A stretch of 64,000 nucleotides of DNA from Chloranthus sessilifolius (taxonomy: Eukaryota > Streptophyta > Magnoliopsida > Chloranthales > Chloranthaceae), in the NCBI GenBank assembly GCA_021018995.1, contig CM037596.1, positions 87,551,184-87,615,183 of the forward strand, in the 5' to 3' direction. Shown piece by piece: positions 54,370 through 64,000 of this stretch. Both the position numbers and the translations under genes were made by a program. Numbering within the stretch: the first letter of the stretch is position 1; every line of letters starts with the position of its first letter. The notes under the pieces are model-generated. The model saw nothing but the letters and a program-made list of their open reading frames with translations. It had not been told where the DNA came from and made no database searches.

Positions 54370-54821
54370 AAAAATTGTTGATTTTTTACTTTGGTTGGTA
54401 TTCTTTATTACAAAAAAATATGACAGAATTAAAGAATGGCAATAACCAAAAATAGAGGGGAATAAAAATATGGGATGGAACACACAAACAAAATAAACAC
54501 ACAGTCCTGCAAGATCCAGGGCCGTTGTAGCAATTTTTGATAAGTAAGAGTTTTACCCACTGGGAGTGATGATCTAAACACAATAGTGGAATGGTAAATC
54601 TCCAGTTCTGCTACAGATCTAGCAACTCTAAATCTAAACTAGAAAGCAAGGTAAAGAGAGGGTGTCTTTGGGTTGTCACAAATTAAACTAAAAACAAAAA
54701 TAAAAACTAGATCTAAAGAAAGGGGTGAAAGAGAATGAAGTTGGGTTGGTAAAATAAATAAAAATTGTGGAGAAGTAGACAGCTATGGGCTAATCTTCAT
54801 TGCAAAATAGATCAAAAGCTA

Positions 54822-55590
54822 GGTCTGCAGCAATCCTTCACTTGGCTACAAGCACAAGTGCAAGGTAGAAGAATCCAGCCTAACCCAGAGACATGAACTG
54901 ATCTTAGGGCTATATTCAGTCCACTTAAATGGTCACATAATATCCCACGAATTTCATCCGATCAAGGGGTTAAAGTGGAAACATGAAAACAATGACAGAC
55001 ACTATATTTACAAGGCTACAAGCTCATGCATCCATAGGAGCATTCAGTGCATGAAGATTTAGCGGAAACCACAAGAACTCATAGATTGAATGGATCATTA
55101 AAATCAGCTGGTCATTGCTATAAAGAGGCTTGTAATGACCTAGCCCTCAAATCTGTAATATCCACAAACCCCAAATCTATTCATTGAAAATAGTATTGTA
55201 AAATAGTGTAGGAGCTTGATCTGCAGTAGTCCCTCACTTGGCTACAAGCACAAGTGCAGGGTAGAAGAATCTAACTCAGCCATGTGATCTAGACCAGTCT
55301 TAGGGCTATACCCTGTTCACTCAAATGGTCACAGGGTATCCTAGGGATTAACCCAGTTATAGAAGTTAGACATAGAACAAGAATATCATTGCAGCCACTA
55401 TGTTTGCAAGATTACAAGCTCATGCATCCATAGATGCAAACAACCCATAAAAATCTAAATGAATAAACATAAGAAAAATATAGATTAAATGAAGCATTAA
55501 AAATGGCTTTACATTACATGAAAATAACTTACAATGACTTTCCCTCAAGGCAGCAGTCTCTGCAAGATTCCAAAACTGATCACAATGTCA
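54822..55590 (-). repeat. Tandem duplication (about 380 bp x 2) inside M LTR
   Basis: Two diverged copies, about 54822-55203 and 55204-55590, share CTTGGCTACAAGCACAAGTGCA, CTTAGGGCTATA, CACTTAAATGGTCACA or CACTCAAATGGTCACA, and ACAAGCTCATGCATCCATAG. The P LTR has this segment once, so the duplication arose in M's lineage. Confidence 0.75.
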
Positions 55591-56076
55591 TTACAATCCA
55601 AATTACAGATCTGATTTAATCCTAGCTGCCACAAAGCTTTAGCCCAACATGGCCACTGAGCTAAGGAAGGGAAAGGAAAAACAAAAATAAAAGGAAACCT
55701 TAATCCTAAAATGAGCTCGAACTAATCTTGGCTCCCTTTTCTAAAATAGATTATAACTATTTATACAATCCATATGGCTCCTTTTTGCTTTGGCCAATCA
55801 GAAAGAGAGAGAATCAAGTTAGTGATGCCCTGCTGACGTGGCCTATTTTTGGCCTAGTATTGCCTCGGGATGTGTGGAACAACTTAGCACATTAGGACAT
55901 GTTCCCCAAGTGCTGTGAAATCTCAAAAATATCCCTGAAGTTCTAATACAAAAGCTGGAACCCAAGCTTCGAGCGGTTGAAGCTTCAAATGTTGAATCTC
56001 GAGAAGTTCTCGAGTGGTTATAGTGCTTCAGCAATGCAGCTCAAGTGGATAGGTGTTTCAGGCATTCAGCTTGTGA

Positions 56077-56081
56077 GGTTA
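56077..56081. other. Candidate target-site duplication of B, left copy (GGTTA)
   Basis: The five bases just before TGTTATTCACTG of B's LTR. The partner copy would lie outside the window, so it cannot be confirmed. Confidence 0.45.
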
Positions 56082-56416
56082 TGTTATTCACTGAAAAGTA
56101 CCACTTTTCACCTCTTAACTTAGCCTTTGCTGGACCTTGAAGCAGACTAATAATCATTTGTTAAGTGTGTTTTATAGTTAGTAATAAAATATGCAGCTTA
56201 ATACAAACTCCTTGCTTTTTGGCCCAAAAGGAAGAGAGAATGCACTCAAAGATGACAGCAGAGACAAAGCCTGATGAAACACCTTGGTAGTGCTCACATG
56301 GTGACTCATTATTGCTGATCATCATTGACCAAAGTCTAGTAGATGAATAAAGTTAGCTGAGAAAGGAGGAGACTGTGACAGCAGCAAGCGCAATGCACCA
56401 GAGCAGTAAAAGATAG

Positions 56417-56960
56417 ACTTCGCAGAGTTGAGGAGCTTCCTCGTGAAGCTAAAGATGCAGTGGAAGAGGCCCTCACACAGATATGCCACGCAGTCAAGAG
56501 GATAGCTGAAATGACCTCATGAAGATCTTGCAGGTTAAAACTCTCAAAATTTGCCCTCGTGGAGATCAAGCCTCAAAGCAATCGCGCAAAGAACCCAGCT
56601 AGTCCATATGTACACTAAACAGAATGTCACCTTGTGTACTTCTCGCATAGCCCTAGATGAGAGAGATGCCCATAATTCTCTTCGCGTAGATCTCACGCAC
56701 TCTTAATCCTTACCATTGATTACGCGAGCGTAGGAGCATCATTGCGCAAGTACTTAGCGAGAAAGAGCTTCTGAAGATCAACTGCGCGAGAAATCTAGGC
56801 ACTCTAGATAATCTCTGTGACAGCATTATAGCGTAAGGGAACTACGCGACGAACTAAAAATTCACAATGCGAGCAAGCACTTCCCACCAGCCAAAGGTAA
56901 CTCTACGAAGGCAAAGTAGCCGTGCGAATGAGCTAAAAGCAGACACCAACCCTGCGAAGC
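56417..56960. promoter_or_regulatory. CGCG-type motif array in B LTR U3
   Basis: Recurring words CTTCGCAGAG, CCTCGTGAAG, AATCGCGCAAAG, CTTCGCGTAG, ACGCGAGCG, TTGCGCAAG, TGCGCGAGAA and ACGCGACG, related to but more decayed than A's array. Position upstream of the TATA box is the same. Confidence 0.4.
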
Positions 56961-57142
56961 ATAGGCTCTCCACTTCTTAGTTTTAACTGAACGACTTTTA
57001 GGAATTTCCCAAGGCTAGGGCACACTTCTCGAGGCATGGATTTCGAGGTGCATATCTCTAGGCATTCAAGGATTGTAACAGTGCCACGTCTACTAGAAAA
57101 ATTAGGGTTAATCTCTTTAGAGCCAAGGCCGTTTGGACAGAG

Positions 57143-57150
57143 TATATAAG
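57143..57150 (+). promoter_or_regulatory. B LTR TATA box
   Basis: TATATAAG in CAGAGTATATAAGCTATAC, equivalent to the TATA box of A's LTR. Confidence 0.6.
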
Positions 57151-58689
57151 CTATACTTAGAGTTTATTATTTTCATCTTTCCTTCATTCTTTGTCGGCTA
57201 AGAGCTACAGCAGGCTAGGGTTAGGATTTGATCACCTCTTTTTTCTATTTTTCTTCTCTCTTAGCTCAGCACTTGCTAGCTAATCCCCTGTAAGTAGCTA
57301 GGTTTAGTTTTGTTTCAGTCTTGAAATAGATTTTGTATATATTGGGATCGTGGATGAGCAGTTGTGTATAGGCTGCAGCCAGGAGACAGTTCATTGTAAG
57401 TTTTACTGTTATCAATGAACTACTATTTTAATGTTTAATCAAATCTATAGATCTTGTGGTTTCTTTAGATGTCTATAGGATCCATATATTTGAGACTAGC
57501 CCATTCAGTTTCTAGTAGATCTATTATTTACCATATGATTTTCCTTGGTTTGATAGACACATGGAAAGCAATGCTGGATCTGTAGTGAGATCTGGGGAGC
57601 TCGGAGGCCTGCGGACCATGGTGGTTGTAGCAATTTACATGTTCTTTCTCAGACCTCTGAGGTATGGACAGACCAATGGGATACCTTGTGACCATTGCAG
57701 TGGACAGAGTATAGCCCTAAGGTTGTGTCCAGTCATATGTTTGAGGAGGATTCTTTTCCCCTGCACATGAGCTTCTAGAGCCTTGTGAGGAGGTTTGTAC
57801 AGTAACTAGCTCCCCTCTGTCTTACCTAATCGACATTAGATGTTAGATCTAGTCTCTTTGTAGTAATAATAATTTGACGTTGAGTCATTACAGGCCTTTT
57901 GTAGCAATGGCCAGCTGCATCTAAAGCCTTATTCAACCTGTTGCATGGTCCTTTTTGTGGGCATCAAGTGCCACTGGGATTGGCAAAACACTTAGGATCT
58001 TATGGGTTGGAATGCCTATGGATGTTAGCCAGATCTGTGCACAGGTCTGGGGACCTTATAGCACTGGCATTACATAGTGCTGTAATAGTATTCATGGCTA
58101 GAGCTGGTCCACTGACTAGGGAAATGATCAGTTCACTCTTCTGGATTAGACTAGAGAATTTCTGGTTTAACTAATGGGATTTGACAGACTCTATCAGATA
58201 CCCTGTGATCATTATAGTAGACAGAGTATAGCCCTAAGAGTGCCCCAAATGGCATGGGTTAAACTGGGAGCTTATACCTTGTTGAGGCTATTAATAGCAT
58301 CTCAGCAAGGACCACTGCAGAGACAGACTAAATCTACGTTACATTATTACATCATTAATTCTTGCTCAACTTGCTTACTTCTCACCAATTTTTGTATTTT
58401 ATTTTGACACACTCCATCACTATCTTCTATTTAACTATTTCTTTAGGATAGGGCTACACCTTATTTCCCTTCTTTAGTGTTAATTTAGTGTAGTCGTGAC
58501 ACCTAACTCCCTTCATTTAGGATTGTTAGATCTGTAGCCAGATCTGGAGGCCTACTATTATAGCCCATTTTGGATTCTTGATCATTTTCTCTGTGGGACA
58601 AACTCTTACTTATCAAAACTTGCTACAATAGACCCTATATCTTGCAGGACTGTGTGTATTTCAGACTTATTGTGCTGACCCATCTCCAA

Positions 58690-60170
58690 TGCACCTGGAG
58701 AGTACACCTCTCCTTTTCGCATTCAATTTTCCTCTGCTGAGGGGAACTATAAAATTAAATCCTCCAGACTTAGTATGCGGCCTTTATTTCATGGGCTGAG
58801 TAAAGAAGATCCCTACAAGTATATCGACCAACTTTTAGCACTTTGCACTACCTTAAACATTGCTGGCTTGGGGCATGAGGCCACTAAACTGAGGCTTTTT
58901 CCTTTTTCATTAAAGGACAAAGCCAACACATGGCTATCAAAGCTCTCAGTCAACAACATACAGTCATGGAGTGACCTTCAAATCAAATTCCTAGCAAAGT
59001 TTTTCCCTATGAACAAAATAAGCCAGATGAGGACAAATATTTTTTCATTCACTCAGTCCTCAACTGAGAATTTTAATGAAGCTTGGGAAAGATTCTAGGA
59101 GATGTTAAAATAATGCCCCCACCACCAAATCCCAATGTGGTAGCTTGTTCAAGTGTTTTATCAAGGAATTAATGCAAAGAACAGGGATATGGTGGATGCT
59201 TCTTGTGGTGGTCGCTACCTCCACAAGACAGCCAAGGAAGCTTGGGAGCTGTTTGACATGATAGAGGAAAATTCCATGCAATAGGAGCCTCTGTTTCGCA
59301 ATGACAGTCAGATTCCAGCTAAGATGGTGAAAGAGGCCACCCCTAGAGGTGGAATATATGAAGTAAAGGTGCAAGGTGATCTGGAGAGGAAGGTGGAAAA
59401 CCTGAGCTTGAAGTTTAATAAATTGATGAATGTGATGCAGCCTTGGATGGTTGCATAGGTGGAGGAGGCATGTTTGATATGCCAATCCCCCACACATTCT
59501 ATTCATGATTGTCCATCTGCCAACCAATTTCCGGATTTTGTTATGGAGCATGCCAATACTGCTCAAACCTTTGGGCAGCAGCCTGCTGGGTATTCTTGGA
59601 GGAACCACCTAAATCTGAGGTGGAGATAAGACTCATATCCTCAACCCCAGCAGAAGTAGATGGTAGCTCCTTACAGACCCCAGCACCAGTTTAATCAAGG
59701 TTACCTACCAAGGCAAAATTTCCTGTTACCTGCCCCATAGTCTAACCAATTGGTCCTGCCCCCTCAACAACCTAGATCCTCTTTATTTGAAGAGCAGATG
59801 ATAGTTTTGATGCAGAATTTGGGGAGCTTGGTGCAGACTATCAATTCTCATGGACAGAGCATAAAATAGATTGAGGACCAGATAGGACAGATTTGTAATA
59901 CTCTGAATAGGAGGGAGGAAGGAAAAATGCCTAATCAGCCCCTAGCCAATTCAAAAGGGCAGCTCTTGCTTGTAGAGACACCCTTTACCATGAAGATGCT
60001 GATGCTATAACTACCCTTAGGAGTGGCAGGGTGGTTGACAATTTAGTGGGCAAAGAACAGGATGCCATAGAAAATAAAACTAAAAATGAAAGGATTGTTA
60101 GTGTCAAGGAGCCGAGGCTTGTGTCCCTTGCTGTGGATCATCTAGGGCAAAATAATGGGGTTGATGCTGA
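58690..60170 (+). pseudogene. B gag (N-terminus deleted)
   Basis: It starts inside gag with PMHLESTPLLFAF in one frame and NAPGEYTSPFAFNF-like sequence in another. Then come MRPLFHGLSKEDPYKYIDQLLALCTTLNI at 58775, EATKLRLFPFSLKDKANTWLSKL, MRTNIFSFTQSSTENFNEAWERF, and CPHHQIP, YQGINAKNRDMVDASCGGRYL. The zinc knuckle CLICQSPTHSIHDC near 59470-59515 is intact (CX2CX4HX4C). The Gln/Pro-rich tail has MQNLGSLVQTINSHGQSIK. Stops at about 59097, 59111, 59142, 59282, 59456 and others often replace Gln. After about 59980 the frame shifts. Confidence 0.85.
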
Positions 60171-60246
60171 GCCCTAACATAATAAAATAAATGAAGATAA
60201 AAGAAAAAGAAAAAAATATGACCATGATGGCAGTAGGCATGCAGCA

Positions 60247-61243
60247 GTGGCACCTGCAGTGCCACGGCTGCCATTTCCTCAAGCTCTAGCTGGCCCATCC
60301 CCTCTTGATAAAGGGAATGTTCAAATAGAGAAAACGTTGGAGACTTTCAAGCAGGTTCGGATTAATTTGCCCCTGCTTGATGCCATAAAGCAAGTCCCTG
60401 TCTATGCTAAATTTTTAAAGGACCTCTGCACACAAAAGAGAAAAGCGAGGGTGCAATTGTCTAAAAGAGTTTTTGCTTTTGAGCATGTTGAGTCAGTTCT
60501 GTCCATCACCACACCTGAAAAATTACAAGACCCAGGGGTACCTACAATCCCCTGCATAATCGAAAACCACACCATTGGAAAAGCCCTCTTGGATTTAGGG
60601 GCCAGTGTAAACTTACTCCCTTATTCAGTGTATGAGGAGCTAGGTTTGGGCGAGCTTAAACCTACATCAATTGTGCTCCAACTGGCTGACAGGTTTGAGA
60701 GGAGACCTGTGGGTGTGGTAGAGGATGTTTTAGTTAGGGTGGACAAATTCTATTATCCAGCTGATTTTCTTATTTTAGACATGGACCCTTGCAAAAGCAA
60801 AACCTTGATTCCTGTTATCCTTGGCAGACCATTCTTGCATACTGCAAATGCTTGTATACAATGCAGGTAAGAGGTAATGGAGGTTACCTTTGAGAACATG
60901 AAGGCCCATTTAAATGTGTATCATGCTGCTACACTGCCTCAGATTGACATTGAGGACTGCTGTGCAGTAGATGTCCTAGATGGCCTTGGTAGAAGAAGTA
61001 TTATCCAATCTGCTGGATTGGGATAATCTTACTGAAAGCCTGAAAAGTGTTTGGAGTCTGTTTGAGAGGGAGGCCCAACTTCCCATGACAGAAGACAACA
61101 CAAACAATGAGTCTTCTGTGGGCCTAGTGCAACACATATTGCTGCCCCTTCCTCAGGCCACTAAGGCACCTCTGTTGCCTTCAATTGAATGTCCCCCTGA
61201 GCTAGAGCTGAAGTAGCTCCCAGCCACATTAAAATATGCCTTC
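60247..61243 (+). pseudogene. B aspartic protease and linker
   Basis: An open stretch of 207 codons: VPRLPFPQALAGPSPLDKGN, ETFKQVRINLPLLDAIKQVPVYAKFLKDLCTQKRKARV, VPTIPCIIENHTIGKALLDLGASVNLLPYSVYEELGLGEL with the active-site Asp intact, then DFLILDMDPCKSKTLIPVILGRPFLHTANACIQCR. A TAA at 60868-60870 interrupts it, followed by the linker (MEVTFENMKAHLNV, LVEEVLSNLLDWDNL after a frame change, GLVQHILLPLPQATKAPLLPS). It is a good reference for A, where the catalytic Asp has become Asn. Confidence 0.88.
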
Positions 61244-62260
61244 TTGGGGCAGGACAACAAGCTTCTCGTGATTATCTCCCCCTCTCTCACTAGTGAGCAG
61301 GAGGAATTGCTGAATGTCCTTTTGAAGCATAAGAAAGCAATTGGGTGGACAATAGCTAACCTTGGAGGCATTGATGCCTCAGTTTGTATGCACAAGATTC
61401 ACCTGGATGAGGGTGCAAAACCCTCAAGGGAGATGCAGAGGAAATTAAATCCTCACATGCAGGAGGTGGTGCTTAAGGAAATAGTAAAACTGTTGGATGC
61501 AGGGGTGATTTACCCCATTTCAAATTCTGAATGGGTATCACCTATCTAGGTGGTACCTAAAAAGTTAGGTATCACAGTTGTTATCTCTGATTATGGGGAG
61601 TTGATGCTAGCCAGAGAAACCACTGGCTGGAGAGTGTGCATTGATTATAGAAAGCTCAACTCCAAAACCAGAAAAGACCACTTCTCCCTCCCTTTTATTG
61701 ACCAAATTTTAGATAAGCTGGCTGAAAAGGCATATTACTATTTTCTTGATGGATATTCAGGCTATAACCAAATCCCTGTGGATCCTCAAGATTAGGAGAA
61801 GACTACTTTCACTTGTCCCTTTGGCACCTTTGCTTACAGAATGATGCCTTTCGGATTGTGCAATGCCCCAGCCACTTTTCAAAGGTGCATGTATTCAATT
61901 TTTTCTGATATGATTAACAAATTCCTGAAAATCTTCATAGATGACTTCTCGATGTTTGGGGATAGCTTTAGCCAGTGTCTTGTCCACCTTGAAAAAGTTT
62001 TACAAAGATGTGAGGAGATCCACTTAGTCCTAAGTTGGGAAAAGAGTCACTTCATGGTGATCCAAGGTATTGTACTAGGCTATGTGGTCTCCCACAAAGG
62101 AATTGAGGTGGACAAGGCTAAAGTATACTTGATTTCACATCTACCCCCACCCAGGATTGTCAAGCAAATTAGATCATTTCTTGAACATGCTGGATTTTAC
62201 AGGAGGTTCATCAAGGACTTCAGCAAGATTGCCAAGCCATTGTTCCACCTGCTTTGCCAG
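61244..62260 (+). pseudogene. B reverse transcriptase
   Basis: Linker HKKAIGWTIANLGGIDASVCMHKIHLDEG; fingers WVSPI, stop, [80 protein letters not shown]; catalytic [12 protein letters not shown] near 61936-61972; thumb [19 protein letters not shown] and [25 protein letters not shown]. The only stops are TAG at 61547-61549 and TAG at 61793-61795, both in place of Gln. From 61841 the frame is open for 322 codons through RNase H. The catalytic residues are all present. Confidence 0.92.
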
Positions 62261-62750
62261 GATGTGCTATTCATATTTTCTGCTGAATGCCTTGAGGCCT
62301 TTGAGGCTTTGAAGAAGTGCCACACTACTGCCCTTGTAATCCAGGCCCCAGATTACTCACTCCCCTTTGAGCTGATGTGTGATGCATCAGACTTGGCCAT
62401 AGGTGCTGTCTTAGGACAGAGGAAAGATAAGCTGCTTGTAGTGATCTATTATGTCAGTAGAACACTAGCTGAAGCTCAGCTGAACTATACTACAACTGAG
62501 AAGGAGCTACTTGTAGTAGTGTTTACTGTGAAAAAATTTAGACCCTACTTGTTGGGGTCTAAGATTGTAGTTTTTACAGATCACTCGGCCCTAAAATACC
62601 TATTGGCTAAGAAGGATGCAAAGCCTAGGTTGATCAGATGGATTCTCCTCTTGCAGGAGTTTAATCTTGAGATCAAAGATAAGAAGGGAGTTGAGAATGT
62701 GGTGGCTGACCACCTCTCTAGGATTATCTTAGAAGAATGTGTAACAACAC
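62261..62750 (+). pseudogene. B RNase H
   Basis: In the same open frame as the RT thumb: [24 protein letters not shown] (first Asp), [13 protein letters not shown] (Glu), [30 protein letters not shown] (Asp) and [12 protein letters not shown]. The domain is uninterrupted and looks catalytically complete. It is part of a broken polyprotein (stop at 62807-62809). Confidence 0.9.
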
Positions 62751-64000
62751 CTGCTAATGAGTTGTTCCCCGATGAGCAGCTTTTTGCTGTGCAGTCTAGT
62801 GTGCCCTAGTTTGCACATATTGTCAATTTTCTTACTGCTGGTAGGATCCCTCCACACTGGTCTAAAGTGGACAAAGACTTGTTCTTATCTCAGGTTAGAT
62901 ATTTTCTATGGGAGATCCCATACCTTTATAAGTATTGTGCAGACCAAGTCATTAGGAGATGTGTTCCTGAAAATGACTTCCATGACATTCTTTCAATGTG
63001 CCATGAGCAAGCATGTGGAGGTCATTTTAGTGGCAAAAAGACTGCAACAAAAGTACTCCAATGTGATTTGTATTGGTCTTCTTTGTTCAGAGATGAAAAC
63101 TTGCATTGCAAGGCCTGTGAGAGATGTCAAAAAATGAGAGGCATTTCGAAGAGAGACTCCATGCCATTGCAGCTCATCCTAGTTGTAGAACATTTTGACA
63201 TCTGGGGCATTGATTTTATGGGCCCCTTTCCTTCCTCCATGGGATTTAACTTCATACTTGTGGCAGTGGACTATGTGTCCAAATGGGTGGAAGCCATTGC
63301 CACAAGGACCAATGACCACACAGTTGTCCTTAAATTCTTGAAGGACAATATCTTCTCACGATTTGGCATCCCGAGAGCTATTATCAATGATGGGGGGAGC
63401 CACTTCTGTAACAAACCTTTTGAGAACCTGCTCAAAAGGTATTCTGTTACACACAAAATTACAACTCCCTACCACCCGCAGACCAGTGGGCAAGTTGAAA
63501 TTTCCAATAGAGAGATTAAGCATATTCTGGAAAAGACTGTGAGGACTGATAGGAAGGATTAGGCACCAAAGTTGAATGATGCTTTGTGGGCTTATAGGAC
63601 TGCCTATAAGACCCCCATTGGTATGTCCCCATTTAGGCTGGTGTCTGGCAAGGCTTGCCACCTACTTGTAGAGTTAGAAAATAGAGCCTACTGGGCTATC
63701 AAAGCAATGAATTTAGATCTAACTGCTGCTGGTTCTCATAGGAAGTTGCAAATGGCAGAACTTGATGAAATAAGGCTAGAAGCCTATGCAAATGCCAGAA
63801 GGTACAAGGAGTGATCAAAGGCATTCTTTGACAAGAAGCTGTTAAGGAAGGACTTCATTGCTGGCACTAAGGTTTGGCTTTTTAACTCTAGACTTAAATT
63901 CTTTTTAGGGAAGTTGAAATCCAGATGGGATGGACCTTACACTGTCATCAAAGCCTCCCCATCTAGTGTTGTGGAGATCTTGGATCCAAAGTTAGGGCAG
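62751..64000 (+). pseudogene. B integrase (runs off window)
   Basis: After a TAG at 62807-62809 the frame is open to 63562: zinc finger [15 protein letters not shown] and [11 protein letters not shown] near 62995-63130; core with [12 protein letters not shown] (first Asp) near 63205, [11 protein letters not shown] (second Asp) near 63380 and [10 protein letters not shown] (Glu) near 63490. A TAG at 63560-63562 stands where A has Trp (RKDWA). The C-terminal part follows: [21 protein letters not shown], then a TGA near 63812, LKSRWDGPYTVIKASPSSVVEILD to the window edge. All three acidic residues are kept. Confidence 0.9.

Larger units (their letters stand above)
49068..56081 (-). mobile_element. 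M: internally deleted Athila-type element (right part)
   Basis: Reading on the minus strand from the right: 5' LTR (truncated by B), PBS, leader, gag, a short stretch that jumps from the protease-RT linker to the integrase tail, a long 3' region without the third ORF, PPT and the start of the 3' LTR, which continues at 5878-5553. Protease, RT, RNase H and most of integrase are missing, so M is a non-autonomous derivative. Confidence 0.85.
54376..56081 (-). repeat. M 5' LTR (truncated by insertion of B)
   Basis: Its minus-strand end ATCAACA lies at 54376, next to the PBS. Going right come U5, a duplicated R/U5 segment, TATA box TATAAATA at 55765-55758, CCAAT box (55792-55801) and U3 with CTCGAG motifs (about 55965-56035). 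The U3 start is beyond element B, outside the window. Confidence 0.85.
56082..58668 (+). repeat. B 5' LTR (about 2.6 kb, 3' end deleted)
   Basis: It starts TGTTATTCACTGAAAAGTACC and carries the family block CACCTCTTAACTTAGCC. U3 has a GCGCGAG/CTCGCG-like array (56417-56960), TATA box TATATAAG at 57143-57150, and R/U5 with TTAGCTCAGCACTTGC. Near 58668 (GTGTGTATTTCAGAC) the match to the A LTR stops about 130 bp before the expected end. It is long because part of R/U5 appears twice: segments with GGACAGAGTATAGCCCTAAG or GACAGAGTATAGCCCTAAG at about 57700 and 58217. Confidence 0.8.
56082..64000 (+). mobile_element. B: Athila-type element, 5' LTR to integrase, runs off window
   Basis: 5' LTR, then gag, protease, RT, RNase H and integrase in order; the window ends in the integrase tail. 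PBS, leader and gag N-terminus are missing between about 58668 and 58690. Pol is the best preserved of the Athila-type copies here. It sits in M's 5' LTR in the opposite orientation. Confidence 0.88.

Overview
This window is angiosperm (most likely eudicot) heterochromatin-type DNA made almost entirely of stacked, decayed Ty3/gypsy LTR retrotransposons. No host housekeeping gene, tRNA or rRNA gene was recognised. The plant assignment rests on Athila-type gag/pol (primer-binding sites matching the 3' end of tRNA-Asp, RT signature F-M/I-DDFS), an Ogre/Tat-type element with a second (archaeal-type) RNase H and a G-patch, and plant-mobile-domain genes. All coding regions carry stops or frameshifts, and many of the stops look like C-to-T (or G-to-A) decay of CAG, CAA, CGA or TGG codons.

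Layout. 1-2200: 3'-truncated Athila pol remnant (E1). 2205-3244: two LTR-like fragments. 3245-5552: element P (+), a complete LTR, PBS and the first codons of gag. 5553-5878 plus 49068-56081: element M (-), an internally deleted Athila relative, split in its 3' LTR by element A. 5879-49067: element A (+), an Athila-type element bounded by 1.9-2.1 kb LTRs and a CCACC target duplication. Inside A's gag, at 8670-31901, sits element O (+), a 23.2 kb Ogre/Tat-like giant bounded by 1.62 kb LTRs and a TGTCC duplication. Inside A's third ORF, at about 38314-43820, lies element N (-), truncated in its RT. 56082-64000: element B (+), Athila-type, inserted into M's 5' LTR and running off the window. The insertion order is therefore M, then A, then O, with N also after A and B after M.

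Element O is the most remarkable part. On the sense strand it has LTR, tRNA-Arg-type PBS, long leader, proline-rich gag with a minisatellite, protease, G-patch, RT, RNase H, second RNase H and integrase. On the opposite strand between pol and the 3' LTR it carries two further genes: a plant-mobile-domain protein with recognisable short GT-AG introns, and a protein resembling the DUF7745/plant-mobile type. A near-perfect palindrome (arms GGCGTATAT and ATATACGCC around a short centre) recurs about 18 times, in clusters in the LTRs, in the leader before gag and 5' of each antisense gene.

The Athila-type elements show a parallel feature. Each family's LTR is studded with its own short CpG palindrome (CTCGAG in P and M, CCTCGCGAGG in A, TCAATCGATTGA in N). 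In A and M the same motif reappears just after pol; in A it precedes a TATA box, a predicted leader intron and the third ORF. This suggests LTR-like internal promoters, which is an inference to be tested.
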